A DNA stretch of 64,000 bases, taken from contig CAVSDB010000003.1 in assembly GCA_963726755.1 (NCBI GenBank), positions 186,001 to 250,000 on the forward strand, read 5' to 3'. Positions 18,988-27,450 of the stretch are shown here, one piece after another. The DNA comes from DATKIY01 sp963726755. Its GTDB lineage: Bacteria; Actinomycetota; Actinomycetes; JAHEKZ01. Under the pieces are notes generated by a model that ran no database searches, was not told the DNA's origin, and worked only from the letters and a program-made list of their open reading frames with translations. Position 1 is the stretch's first letter; each line of letters opens with the position of its first letter. The translations under genes were made by a program, and so were the position numbers.

Positions 18988-19247
18988 CCTACACGGTCGA
19001 GATCTCGTCCTCAGCGGCGAAGTCGCTCGCCAAGATCGACAAGAAGACGCGGCTCCGCATCGTTGGAGCAATCGAGCTGCTGGCCGTCGACCCCCGTCCG
19101 CCAGGGGTCAAGTTGCTCCGCAGCGGTGAACAGGGCCGTTGGCGCGCGCGTGTCGGCGACTACCGGATCGTGTACGCGATCGCGGACGATCGTCTGATCG
19201 TCCTCGTACTCCGAGTGGCACACCGCCGCAAGGTCTACGAGCGCTGA
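18984..19247 (+). CDS. Type II toxin, RelE/ParE family
   Basis: 87 residues from a GTG start that overlaps the antitoxin stop. The fold signature is complete: an N-terminal strand YTVEISSSAAKSLAKID, then a helical region, RWRARVGDYRIVYAI and the C-terminal VAHRRKVYER. The basic and aromatic residues expected for RelE-like mRNA interferases (the Arg of GDYRIVY and the terminal His-Arg-Arg-Lys-Val-Tyr) are present. It should cleave mRNA at the ribosome unless bound by the antitoxin. Confidence 0.88.
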   Translation: MTYTVEISSSAAKSLAKIDKKTRLRIVGAIELLAVDPRPPGVKLLRSGEQGRWRARVGDYRIVYAIADDRLIVLVLRVAHRRKVYER

Positions 19248-19390
19248 ACGACGACGCGCAACCGTCTGGTCGCATCGACAAGTGCCTGCGCCGGCTCGGC
19301 GGGACCGGACTCGAAGAATCGCCGCATGCTGCCCGCCGTAGCGTCACGCTCTATGCCTGGGGACGTTTCGCCAGTGCGATAGCCTGCCTC

Positions 19391-20032
19391 GTGATCGAGT
19401 TCCGGATCCTTGGTCAGTTCGCGGTGGTTCGGGATAACACCCCCATCTCGGTCCGAGGCGCGAAGGAGCGTGCTGCCCTCGCGATCCTCCTGCTGAACGC
19501 GGGACATCTGGTATCGGCGGATCTCCTGATCGAGGCGCTGTGGGAGTCAGAGGCCCCCGCCTCCGCTAGGAACTCGCTACACGTCCGGATCGCGACACTG
19601 CGCAAAACTTTGGGATCCGACCGGATCGAAACACGACCGACGGGCTATGTGATCCACGTAGAACCCGGCGAACTGGACCTCGAACGGTTCGAACACCTGA
19701 TCCTTCGCGGACGGGGTGAGGACCTCCGTAAAGCGCTTGCGCTGTGGAGCGGGTCACCGCTCGCCGACTTTGCACGCGAGCGGTGGGCGACCTCGGCGAT
19801 CGCTCGACTCCAGGAGATGCGGTTGTTGGCGCTGGAACGACTCGCGGACTTAGATCTGGAACTCGGTCGCCACGCAGAGCGTGCAGATCACCGTGACAGG
19901 ACATCGCAGGCGTTAATGGAATCGACGTGGCCGTCAAGACCGCAGGGCCAACGTCGCATAGGAATCGTAAAACTGAGTGTCAAGCACCCGCTGCCAGTCA
20001 GCGAGCGCTACGGACTTGAGACAACTGGGTGA
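19391..20032 (+). pseudogene. Truncated SARP-family (AfsR-like) transcriptional regulator
   Basis: From GTG 19391 the protein reads as a winged-helix OmpR-type DNA-binding domain (residues about 1-95: IEFRILGQFAVVRD, LVSADLLIEALWESE, RIATLRKTLG, RPTGYVIHVEPGELDLERFE). The start of a BTAD domain follows, up to about residue 163 (LADLDLELGRHAE). The rest of BTAD, which in this family reads on as LVGELEALVAEHPLRE or similar, is absent in all frames. The last 50 codons have no recognisable content. It is therefore a 3'-truncated gene. DNA binding may persist, but regulation through BTAD dimerisation is unlikely. Confidence 0.7.
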
Positions 20033-20432
20033 TTCCAGAGGACCCGCCGGTCGCAGGGATCCTAAGTCGCAGGCCGGGCGAGGCATCGCCGGGCCTCAGG
20101 GCAACGCGGGCCTCCCAGGCGATCCGGAGCCACCGGACCCACGAGGCTGACGCGGCCCCAAGGGATCTCAAGGTCTAGGGGGGCCGCCAGGGCCACCAGG
20201 CGGTGAGACGGTATTCACGGTGGCGTGTAAGGACTGTCTGAGCGGCACAGCTCCGACGGAGGTTTCCTTCCCGTTTCCAGCTGGGTGGATGGTCGCAGCC
20301 ATGCCGTCATCTGCCTTGCAGTTCTGGGTCAACGACCAGTTGGTGGCTTCGCCCTTCACAGTCTTCGGGCAGGGCAACGGGAGTGGCTTTGGTAGCGGAG
20401 CCGGTGGCACGTGTGACTCCTTCAGCCATTGA
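20028..20432 (+). pseudogene. Collagen-like repeat protein, degraded, with in-frame stop
   Basis: In the frame beginning at 20028 the sequence contains Gly-X-Y runs: GIAGPQGNAGLPGDP, then a TGA at 20148-20150, then RGPKGSQGLGGPPGPPGG. A globular tail of about 70 residues follows (ETVFTVACKDCLSG ... GTCDSFSH). The periodicity continues on both sides of the stop, so this is one gene, not two. No clear start or signal peptide precedes the repeats; the frame is open back to a TGA at 19974. Bacterial collagen-like proteins are usually surface stalks with a globular head. The part after the stop could only be made from a GTG at 20220, without repeats. Confidence 0.65.
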
Positions 20433-20646
20433 TCGTGGCGACAGAACTAGCGCTCGAGATCAGTATACACCAGTCCGCCTCCCGCGACGCCTCTCGATCT
20501 GTCGGATTCATTGCAGTACGCGGCCAAGACGGCGCCCTAAACGTTGGAGCGGAATTCGTCCGCAATAGACCTCCCACCTAACGTCCGGCCATGACCGATG
20601 AACGACGGCCAGCTCGTGTGTTGCCGAGCCAGCCTGCCAATGCGCC

Positions 20647-21165
20647 CTACCCGGGTTGCCATCCGGTCCGCTCGATGATCTCGGCGGCTAGTTGCGCGGG
20701 TGAACGTCCATCTGTGTTGAGTCTGGCGACCTCGGCTGCGGTGGAAGACTCCAACCCGAGAGCCGCGTCAGCGCTCTGTCCCACCGCGTAGTCAAGGCCG
20801 CCGCCAATCGTCGCGCTGGGCGAGCCGTTGCCGGGCGACCTCATCGCTAGACGTGAGAAGCAGCTGGTCACTCTCGGGTTGTCGCCCATCGCAGTCGTGA
20901 GATCGTCGATCACATGTGGGAGCACGCTTGCTGTGTTGACATAGATGAGGCGCCGGTAGCCGTGGGCCCGATAGTTCGACCACATCGCAGTCAAATTCGC
21001 CTCCGCCAGTTCGTAGCCCTGCCTCCACGGGACGGGGAACGCCATATCCAAGTTGTCGCCCTCGATCCAAGCGTGGTGAACGCCGCGCTCAGAGAGTTGC
21101 CGATGCACCTCGGCAGCGACCGTGGATTTCCACACGCCGGAAGCCGGCAGAAAGTTCCGCCATCA
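20647..21165 (-). pseudogene. P-loop kinase-like ATP-binding protein, damaged
   Basis: The readable core begins LPASGVWKSTVAAEVHRQL, where the P-loop should read GxGKST; a Trp replaces the critical Gly. The middle (HHAWIEGDNLDMAF, YRAHGYRRLIYVNTAS) and the end (GGGLDYAVGQSADAALGLE, AAEIIERTGWQPG) match a family of small nucleoside-kinase-like ATPases. Between about 20,795 and 20,865 the homologous stretch LLLTSSDEVARQRLAQR is in another frame, so two compensating shifts are needed. The N-terminal strand is out of frame behind a TGA. I treat it as decaying. Confidence 0.55.
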
Positions 21166-21300
21166 TGACGGCAAGATTCGTCCTTGGCGACGGTGCATTA
21201 CGCACAGAACATTCAACTGCTGAAATTGTGCCGAGTGGTTGAGTCCGCAGCGATCGCCAGCTAAAGCATAGGCGACAGGAGCAGAGAGATCCGGATCCTT

Positions 21301-21358
21301 CTTGAGAATTCGAAATTCTCGAAGAAGAAAAAAAAAAAAAATAGAAAAAAAAAAAAAA
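21301..21358. repeat. AT-rich hairpin followed by two 14-base A-runs
   Basis: GAGAATT at 21304-21310 pairs with AATTCTC at 21314-21320, and flanking CTT/AAG blocks extend the stem imperfectly. A-runs of 14 bases follow at 21328-21341 and 21345-21358, separated by TAG. On the plus strand the tract is A, not T, so it is not an intrinsic terminator; on the minus strand the T-run precedes the hairpin. Nothing similar occurs elsewhere in this GC-rich window. The gap of about 280 bp between the damaged kinase and ychF holds no other feature I can see. Confidence 0.7.
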
Positions 21359-21445
21359 GTGGATTGACCTCGCTTCAGGGCCAGTCGCATCAGGCTGCTA
21401 CATCGCTACTGTGCGAGGGCGCTCGCCTAAGCCAAGACCCCCCGC

Positions 21446-22519
21446 TCAGACGTTGAAGCGGAACTCGACGACGTCGCCATCGGCCATGACGTAGTCCTTC
21501 CCCTCGATACGTACCTTGCCGGCCGCCTTGGCGTCATTCATCGAGCCGGTAGCGACGAGGTCGTCGAACGACACCACCTCAGCCTTGATGAAGCCACGCT
21601 GGAAGTCGGTGTGGATCACACCGGCAGCCTCGGGAGCAGTCGCGCCCTTGGGAATCGTCCAGGCGCGGGCTTCCTTCGGACCGGCTGTCAGGTAGGTCTG
21701 CAGCCCCAACGTGTCGAAGCCCACTCGCGCCAACAGATCGAGACCTGACTCTTGCTGACCGATGGACTGCAAGAGCTCCAACGCCTCATCGGATTCGAGT
21801 TCGACGAGTTCAGCCTCAACCTTGGCGTCGAGGAAGATCGCCTCTGCCGGACTCACCAACTCCTGCATCTGCTTCTTCAACTCGTCGTTGGCGAACTCGT
21901 CCTCGTCGAGGTTGAAGACATAGATGAACGGCTTGGCAGTCAGCAAGTACAGCTCGCGGAGCGGTTCGAGGTCGAGGCCGGCGCCGAAAACGGTCTGCCC
22001 ACCGTCGAGCACCTCTTTCGCACGCTCGACTGCCGCGACGACGTCGCTACCACCCTTGGTCAGCCGGGCTTCCTTCTGCAGTCGAGGCAGTACCTTCTCG
22101 ATCGTCTGCAGGTCGGCCAGGATCAGTTCGGTATTGATCGTCTCGATGTCGTCCTCGGGCGACACTTTGCCGTCGACGTGCACGACATCCGGGTCGGTAA
22201 AGACTCGGATCACCTGACAGATCGCCTCGGCCTCACGGATATTCGCCAGGAACTTGTTTCCCAGACCCTGTCCCTCGGACGCCCCACGCACGATGCCCGC
22301 GATGTCGACGAACGAGACGGTCGCGGGAAGAATCTTCTGCGAAGTGAAGATGTTGGCCAGCACTTGCAGCCGAGGATCGGGCACACCGACGACGCCAACG
22401 TTCGGCTCGATGGTCGCGAAGGGGTAGTTGGCGGCCAACACATCGTTCTTGGTCAGCGCGTTGAAGAGGGTGGACTTGCCAACGTTGGGCAGTCCGACGA
22501 TTCCGATGGTGAGGGCCAC
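21446..22519 (-). CDS. ychF: Redox-regulated ATPase YchF (Obg-related)
   Basis: 357-residue P-loop protein of the Obg family that prefers ATP. G1 is GLPNVGKSTLFNALT, G3 is DIAGIVRGASEGQGLGN, and the TGS domain at the C-terminus ends VMADGDVVEFRFNV, as is universal in YchF. The GTG start (ALTIGIVGLPN) gives the normal length; the longer frame upstream lacks homology. It binds ribosomes and is implicated in stress responses. It is divergent from rmuC. Confidence 0.96.
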   Translation of the reverse strand: MALTIGIVGLPNVGKSTLFNALTKNDVLAANYPFATIEPNVGVVGVPDPRLQVLANIFTSQKILPATVSFVDIAGIVRGASEGQGLGNKFLANIREAEAICQVIRVFTDPDVVHVDGKVSPEDDIETINTELILADLQTIEKVLPRLQKEARLTKGGSDVVAAVERAKEVLDGGQTVFGAGLDLEPLRELYLLTAKPFIYVFNLDEDEFANDELKKQMQELVSPAEAIFLDAKVEAELVELESDEALELLQSIGQQESGLDLLARVGFDTLGLQTYLTAGPKEARAWTIPKGATAPEAAGVIHTDFQRGFIKAEVVSFDDLVATGSMNDAKAAGKVRIEGKDYVMADGDVVEFRFNV

Positions 22520-22587
22520 GGGTCGCAATCGTAGGTTGCGAGGGCCGCCACGCCCCAATCGGACCGACTTTGTCGGACCCCTCCGGC

Positions 22588-23727
22588 ATGCTGACTCGCA
22601 TGGATCTCGTATCGCTTTTCGTTGGCCTCGTCATCGGGGCGCTGGCCACCAGCCTCATCGCCCTCTCCCGGCGTCAGTCTGTGCCTGTGGCGCCCGAAGC
22701 GCCCCCGGTAGACATCTCTCACGAGGTCGATCAGCTCGTACGTCCGGTGACCGAGACCTTGGCCAGAGTCGAGCGACAGCTCGTCGACTCCGAGCAACTC
22801 CGGGCCCAGGCCCAGGGCGAGTTGCGCGAGCAGGTACGGGCGATGGGACAAACCTCGAACCTGCTTCGTACCGAGACTCAAGCTCTGGTGACCGCGCTGC
22901 GGGCACCCCACGTTCGCGGACGTTGGGGCGAGATGCAGCTGCGTCGCGTCGTCGAGGTAGCTGGTCTGGTTGAGCACTGTGACTTCTCCGAGCAGGTGAC
23001 CGTCACAGGTGACGACGGACGCCTCCGTCCCGACCTCGTCGTGCACCTGGCCGGTGGCAAGAACGTCGTCGTCGACGCGAAGGTGCCCTTCGCGGGATAC
23101 GTCGAAGCGATGAACTCCCCCGACGAGAACGTGGTTCGCCAACGCCTCGCTGCGCACGCACGTCACTTGCGGTCACACGTCGACGAGTTGTCAGCCAAGG
23201 CCTATTGGGAGCAGTTGGCTCCGGCGCCTGAGTTCGTTGTGCTGTTCGTACCCGCCGAGCCGTTCCTTTCGGCCGCCCTCGACCAGGATCCAGCACTCCT
23301 TGAGTACGCGTTCGAACGCAATGTGGTTCTTGCCACGCCGAACACCTTGGTGGCGCTGCTCCGTACGGTCAGCTACACGTGGCGGCAAGAGGCCATCACG
23401 GCCAACGCTCAGCAAGTCCTGACCCTGGGCAAGGAACTGCACGGCCGACTCGGCGTCATGGGCAGCCACCTCAGCAAACTTGGCAACGCACTGAGCGGGG
23501 CAGTGGGTACGTACAACCAGACGGTGGCTTCGCTCGAGGGACGGGTGCTGGTGACTGCCAGGCGATTCACCGACCTGAAGGTCAGCGACGCTGAGTTGGT
23601 CAGTCCGACGTTGATCGACCTAGCACCACGCCAACCACAGGCCCCAGAACTGACAGATGACCTGGTCGATTCGGTGTGGACCAGTGCAGAAGAGAGCAAT
23701 GACACACCCCGAGAGGCCGCTGGATAG
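22588..23727 (+). CDS. rmuC: DNA recombination protein RmuC
   Basis: About 379 residues. An N-terminal membrane segment (LVSLFVGLVIGALATSLIAL) is followed by a helical region with probable coiled coil (residues about 40-100). The RmuC nuclease-like domain follows: GRWGEMQLRRVVEVAGL, RPDLVVHL, VVDAKVPFAGY and FVPAEPFLSAALDQDP. The family limits inversions at short repeats and has a PD-(D/E)XK-related fold. The start could be ATG 22588 or 22600. Confidence 0.92.
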   Translation: MLTRMDLVSLFVGLVIGALATSLIALSRRQSVPVAPEAPPVDISHEVDQLVRPVTETLARVERQLVDSEQLRAQAQGELREQVRAMGQTSNLLRTETQALVTALRAPHVRGRWGEMQLRRVVEVAGLVEHCDFSEQVTVTGDDGRLRPDLVVHLAGGKNVVVDAKVPFAGYVEAMNSPDENVVRQRLAAHARHLRSHVDELSAKAYWEQLAPAPEFVVLFVPAEPFLSAALDQDPALLEYAFERNVVLATPNTLVALLRTVSYTWRQEAITANAQQVLTLGKELHGRLGVMGSHLSKLGNALSGAVGTYNQTVASLEGRVLVTARRFTDLKVSDAELVSPTLIDLAPRQPQAPELTDDLVDSVWTSAEESNDTPREAAG

Positions 23728-23759
23728 CCCGAGCACGCCCTCGCAGGTCGTACGGTGGT

Positions 23760-24257
23760 GTGGTGTCTTCACCCACCCCCTGGTCATCTTCGACCGTCGC
23801 GTCCGATCAGGTAGTTGTCATGGGCGAGCCTTCGCCCGGCCCTTCCAAGCCCAGCGAGCCGGTCGGTCGGGTCTACCGCAGCACTGGCCGCCCCGGCTTG
23901 ACCCCTGCTGGCGTTGCCGTCATCGGCACCGCGATCTCACTGGTCGCTGCGATCGTCAGCATGCTGCTGAACGACTCCATCGGTTGGATCTTCGGGGTGC
24001 CGTTCGTTCTGGTCAGTGCGTACTGCGCCTGGGAAGTCCGACCCGACAACCTCCGCTCAGCGCTGGTCATGCCACCACTCGTGCTGCTGTTGGTCGCTGT
24101 GGTGATCCCAGTGGTGTTCGGTGAAGTTAGCGATGTGCGCGACGGCGTTCTAAGAACATTGACCGTGCTTACCAAACTCGCGCCGATGCTGTTCCTCGCG
24201 GTTGGCGCGAGCGGTGTGATCCTCGCTTGGCGTCGATGGGGACGCGGCCGCTCGTAG
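23760..24257 (+). CDS. DUF6542 domain membrane protein
   Basis: 165 residues. A proline/serine-rich cytosolic N-terminus of about 45 residues is followed by four hydrophobic segments (about 52-70, 74-90, 100-118 and 140-155) and a basic end. This matches the actinobacterial DUF6542 family, which is commonly found next to ispH and xseA as here. The function is unknown. ATG 23820 (MGEPSPG) is an alternative start. Confidence 0.7.
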   Translation: MVSSPTPWSSSTVASDQVVVMGEPSPGPSKPSEPVGRVYRSTGRPGLTPAGVAVIGTAISLVAAIVSMLLNDSIGWIFGVPFVLVSAYCAWEVRPDNLRSALVMPPLVLLLVAVVIPVVFGEVSDVRDGVLRTLTVLTKLAPMLFLAVGASGVILAWRRWGRGRS

Positions 24258-24264
24258 TTTGGAA

Positions 24265-25233
24265 CTAACCGAGTTCGGCGGCTTTGAGGTCGCGACGCAG
24301 TTCAACCGGTAGCGAGAAGATCAGACTCTCTTCAGCGGCCGTCACGGTTTCGACAGTGTCGAAGCGCTGGGCAGACAACCAGCTAAGAACTCCCTCGACG
24401 AGCGACTCGGGAACTGACGCGCCACTAGTAACTCCCACGGTGTGGACATCGTCGAGCCACGTCGCATCGATCTCTGTTGCGTTGTCGACCCTGAACGCCT
24501 TAGTGGCACCAGCCTCAAGAGCAACTTCAACCAGCCTCACCGAGTTCGAGGAGTTCGACGAGCCCACCACAATCACTAGGTCCGACTGCTCTGCCATGAG
24601 CTTGACCGCCGACTGACGGTTCTGTGTGGCGTAGCAGATGTCGTCACTGGGGGGATCAAGCAATTGCGGGAACCGCTGCCGGAGCCGATCAACGGTTTCC
24701 AAGGTCTCGTCGACTGACAACGTGGTCTGCGACAACCAGGCGACCTTGCTCGGGTCAGGCACATCGAGGCCGGCCACGTGGTCAGGTCCATCAACCAACG
24801 TCACATGCTCTGGCGCCTGCCCAGACGTCCCCACAACTTCTTCATGGCCTTCATGACCGATCAAGAGGATGTGCATTCCGTCGGCGGCGAATCGCTTGGC
24901 TTCGTTATGCACCTTGGTCACCAACGGGCACGTAGCGTCAATCGTCCGTAGGTTTCGTTCCGCTGCCTCTTCATGGACTGTCGGGGCGACACCGTGCGCC
25001 GAGAAGACCACGATCGCGCCCTCGGGAACCTCTTCGGTTTCCTCGACGAAGACCGCTCCCTTCGCCTCAAGATCCTCGACGACGTGACGGTTGTGGACGA
25101 TCTGCTTGCGAACGTAGACAGGGGCGCCGTAGACCTCTAGCGCCTTCTCGACGGTGATCACCGCGCGATCGACACCCGCGCAATACCCACGCGGTGCCGC
25201 GAGCAGCACTCGTCGGGTCCCTGAGTCGGTCAT
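24265..25233 (-). CDS. ispH: 4-hydroxy-3-methylbut-2-enyl diphosphate reductase
   Basis: Last enzyme of the MEP isoprenoid pathway; it reduces HMBPP to IPP and DMAPP with a [4Fe-4S] cluster. The three cluster cysteines are in PRGYCAGVDRA, IDATCPLV and DICYATQNRQ. The HGV and EGHEEVVGT motifs around the substrate pocket are present. The ATG of MTDSGTRRVLL gives 322 residues, the normal size. It converges on DUF6542 with a 7-bp gap and is divergent from xseA with 67 bp between. Confidence 0.96.
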   Translation of the reverse strand: MTDSGTRRVLLAAPRGYCAGVDRAVITVEKALEVYGAPVYVRKQIVHNRHVVEDLEAKGAVFVEETEEVPEGAIVVFSAHGVAPTVHEEAAERNLRTIDATCPLVTKVHNEAKRFAADGMHILLIGHEGHEEVVGTSGQAPEHVTLVDGPDHVAGLDVPDPSKVAWLSQTTLSVDETLETVDRLRQRFPQLLDPPSDDICYATQNRQSAVKLMAEQSDLVIVVGSSNSSNSVRLVEVALEAGATKAFRVDNATEIDATWLDDVHTVGVTSGASVPESLVEGVLSWLSAQRFDTVETVTAAEESLIFSLPVELRRDLKAAELG

Positions 25234-25300
25234 TCCTCCATCGTACGTGCGCCCTGGATAACCCGTTCGCTGCGCAGGCCCACGCCCTACGCTGCACTGC

Positions 25301-26509
25301 ATGCGCCTAGACACCTCGCCCGAGAACCCGGTTCCGGTTCGAAGGGTGTCCCAGATGGTGGCTCAGTGGATCGACCGCCTCGGTTCTATCTGGGTCGAGG
25401 GCCAAGTCGCCCAAATCTCCCGTCGTCCAGGGCAATCGACGGTGTTCGTCACCCTGCGAGACTCTGACGCCGATCTCTCGATGCAGGTCACCTGTCCAAA
25501 ACGAGTGCTCGACGCCGCATTGCCCACGATTACCGAAGGCGACCGGGTCGTGCTGTGGGCCAAGCCATCGTTCTACGCTCAGCGCGGAAGTTTCTCACTC
25601 AACGCTCGCGAGATCCGCCACGTCGGACTCGGCGAATTGCTCGCGCGCATCGAACGGCTGAAGGCCCAACTCGCCGCCGAGGGACTATTCGCAGCGGAGC
25701 GGAAGAAGCCACTGCCTTTCCTCCCACGACGCATCGGCCTGGTCTGCGGTCGCGCATCTGCGGCCGAAAAGGACGTCGTCGAGAATGCGAAACGACGGTG
25801 GCCAGGCATCGACTTCGCAATTCGAGAGGTGGCCGTTCAGGGTCCGACTGCGGCAGCTGGAGTCACCGCCGCGATTAAGGAACTCGACGCCGACTCGTCA
25901 ATCGACGTCATCGTGATCACGCGTGGTGGTGGATCGACTGAAGACCTGTTGCCGTTCTCTGAAGAGGGAATGGTTCGCGCCGTGGCCTCGTGTGCGACGC
26001 CAGTCGTCAGTGCAATCGGTCACGAACAAGACAGCCCACTGCTGGATCTGGTTGCCGATGTGCGCGCGTCGACTCCCACCGACGCCGCGCGACAACTGGT
26101 TCCTGATCTGGCCAACGAACTCGCGGGCGTGCAACGTGCCACCGAACGCATCAGAACCGCGATGTCGCAGAAGCTTCGACGCGAGCAGGACACCGTTCGA
26201 CAGTTACGGAGTCGACCCGTCATGACTGCACCGCAGTCGATGATCGACGGATACCGCGAGGTGATCGTCGCGGCGCGAGACCGATCACGTCGAGCATTGC
26301 GGACTAGCCTTGATCGGGCGGTAGACGACTTGCAACACACACGAGCGCGAGTTACTGCACTATCGCCGCAAGCAACGCTGGATCGCGGTTACGCCCTAGT
26401 ACAACTAGCCGACGGAGCCATCGTTCGCGAACCGGTACCGCGTGAGTCCGAACTGCGTATCAGGGTCGCGCGGGGGATCATGGACGCCGTCACAACCTCG
26501 GAGCCGTAG
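25301..26509 (+). CDS. xseA: Exodeoxyribonuclease VII large subunit
   Basis: 402 residues. The N-terminal OB-fold (IDRLGSIWVEGQVAQISRRP, FVTLRDSDADLSMQVTCP) is followed by the catalytic domain with GLVCGRASAAEKDV, VIVITRGGGSTEDLLPFSEE and VVSAIGHEQDSPLLDLVADVRASTPTDAA. A helical region follows, and the ending has the typical LDRGYALVQLADG. It degrades single-stranded DNA together with XseB, encoded 9 bp downstream. Confidence 0.96.
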   Translation: MRLDTSPENPVPVRRVSQMVAQWIDRLGSIWVEGQVAQISRRPGQSTVFVTLRDSDADLSMQVTCPKRVLDAALPTITEGDRVVLWAKPSFYAQRGSFSLNAREIRHVGLGELLARIERLKAQLAAEGLFAAERKKPLPFLPRRIGLVCGRASAAEKDVVENAKRRWPGIDFAIREVAVQGPTAAAGVTAAIKELDADSSIDVIVITRGGGSTEDLLPFSEEGMVRAVASCATPVVSAIGHEQDSPLLDLVADVRASTPTDAARQLVPDLANELAGVQRATERIRTAMSQKLRREQDTVRQLRSRPVMTAPQSMIDGYREVIVAARDRSRRALRTSLDRAVDDLQHTRARVTALSPQATLDRGYALVQLADGAIVREPVPRESELRIRVARGIMDAVTTSEP

Positions 26510-26518
26510 GGTGGCGCA

Positions 26519-26743
26519 GTGACGAATGATGACAAGGGCGAGGCGACTCCGGCATACGAAGACGCCCGAGATGAGTTGGTCGAGGTCGTCAAGAAACTCG
26601 AAAGTGGCGGGCTAACCCTTGAGGAGTCGCTGACGCTTTGGGAGCGCGGCGAGCAACTTGCGACCATCTGCCAGGGCTGGCTCGATCAGGCGCGAGCCAG
26701 ACTGGACGCAGCGACCGCAGAGTCAAAAGCCACGGCCGACTAG
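26519..26743 (+). CDS. xseB: Exodeoxyribonuclease VII small subunit
   Basis: 74 residues from a GTG. The family core is complete: YEDARDELVEVVKKLESGGL, TLEESLTLWERGEQLATICQ. It forms helices around the large subunit's C-terminal region. It is cotranscribed with xseA and converges on the DUF4245 gene. Confidence 0.95.
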   Translation: MTNDDKGEATPAYEDARDELVEVVKKLESGGLTLEESLTLWERGEQLATICQGWLDQARARLDAATAESKATAD

Positions 26744-26753
26744 GCGGACAAGT

Positions 26754-27311
26754 TCAAGTCAGCGACTTGGCAAGTTGCTCCAACTCCATCCAGTCGGCAG
26801 TTCCGGTAACCAGGACGACCGCAGGTTCACCTTTCGACGGATCCGAGAGCAGGAGCGAGTTCGTCGCTGAGTCGGAAGACTCAAGTTGTTGCCATTGCTG
26901 ACCAGCAATATTGACCTCGCCGATGGGTTCACCGTCGTCAGCAAAATTGGCGATTGCTGCGTCGGCATCCCCGTCTGACTGCTTCACTTCCGCGTACGTG
27001 CCCGATGACGTTTCATACCCAACGTGCAGCAGCGCGCCACCCAGGTCCCCGTTCTCGCTCGCTGGTTGGTACCAGGCGCTCGTCGCCGTCCAGTCGCTCG
27101 GCAGACCGGTCGGGCGGAGTATCGGGAACGCTGAGGTGGGTGCGACTGCGTCGAGTACTCCGCTGACATCCACCGGTGGTCGGATTGGCCCTTGCACCTC
27201 GGGCCGCTGCCATGCCACCACCAGGTAGAGCGCCAGGGCCACCGCGCCGACCAAGGCCATCGACAGCACCATGTCGCGCACGGTCTCGAAGCCGCGGGGC
27301 TTGCCAGTCAT
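26754..27311 (-). CDS. DUF4245 domain protein, membrane anchored
   Basis: 185 residues with one N-terminal membrane segment (residues about 14-33, LSMALVGAVALALYLVVAW). An extracytoplasmic domain follows (FPILRPTGLPSDWTATSAWY, LHVGYETSSGTYAEVKQSD). This family is typical of actinobacteria, between xseB and glpX. The function is unknown. The gene faces the molybdate operon, with a 139-bp intergenic region. Confidence 0.8.
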   Translation of the reverse strand: MTGKPRGFETVRDMVLSMALVGAVALALYLVVAWQRPEVQGPIRPPVDVSGVLDAVAPTSAFPILRPTGLPSDWTATSAWYQPASENGDLGGALLHVGYETSSGTYAEVKQSDGDADAAIANFADDGEPIGEVNIAGQQWQQLESSDSATNSLLLSDPSKGEPAVVLVTGTADWMELEQLAKSLT

Positions 27312-27383
27312 GACTCCATGGTCACGTACGAGACGAACTGACCTCCAAGCCGGGGTAGATCGACTCCTTGCTCATCTATGTCT

Positions 27384-27395
27384 CCGCAAATGCGG
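27384..27395. promoter_or_regulatory. Short palindrome upstream of the molybdate operon
   Basis: CCGCA-AA-TGCGG, a perfect 5-bp inverted repeat, lies 56 bases before the regulator's ATG in the divergent intergenic region. It could be an operator for the HTH-TOBE regulator. No other support. Confidence 0.25.
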
Positions 27396-27450
27396 GACAT
27401 TATCTCGCCTGAAACCGCATTCACGGATCTTTAGCAGTATTGTTCACCGC

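Noticed and set aside
19235..19507. Minus-strand frame ending RRFFESGPAEPAQALVD, opposite the RelE and SARP genes
   Set aside because: It looks like a possible C-terminal protein fragment, but I could not place it in a family and it overlaps two better-supported genes.
20530..20560. Short echo of the ychF 3' end (minus strand reads EFRSNV-stop versus EFRFNV-stop), as from an attachment-site duplication
   Set aside because: Only about 16 of 21 bases match, and no integrase is present; chance is likely.
21328..21358. Intrinsic terminator at the poly-A tract
   Set aside because: For either strand the T-run would have to follow the hairpin; here A-runs follow on the plus strand and the T-run precedes the hairpin on the minus strand.
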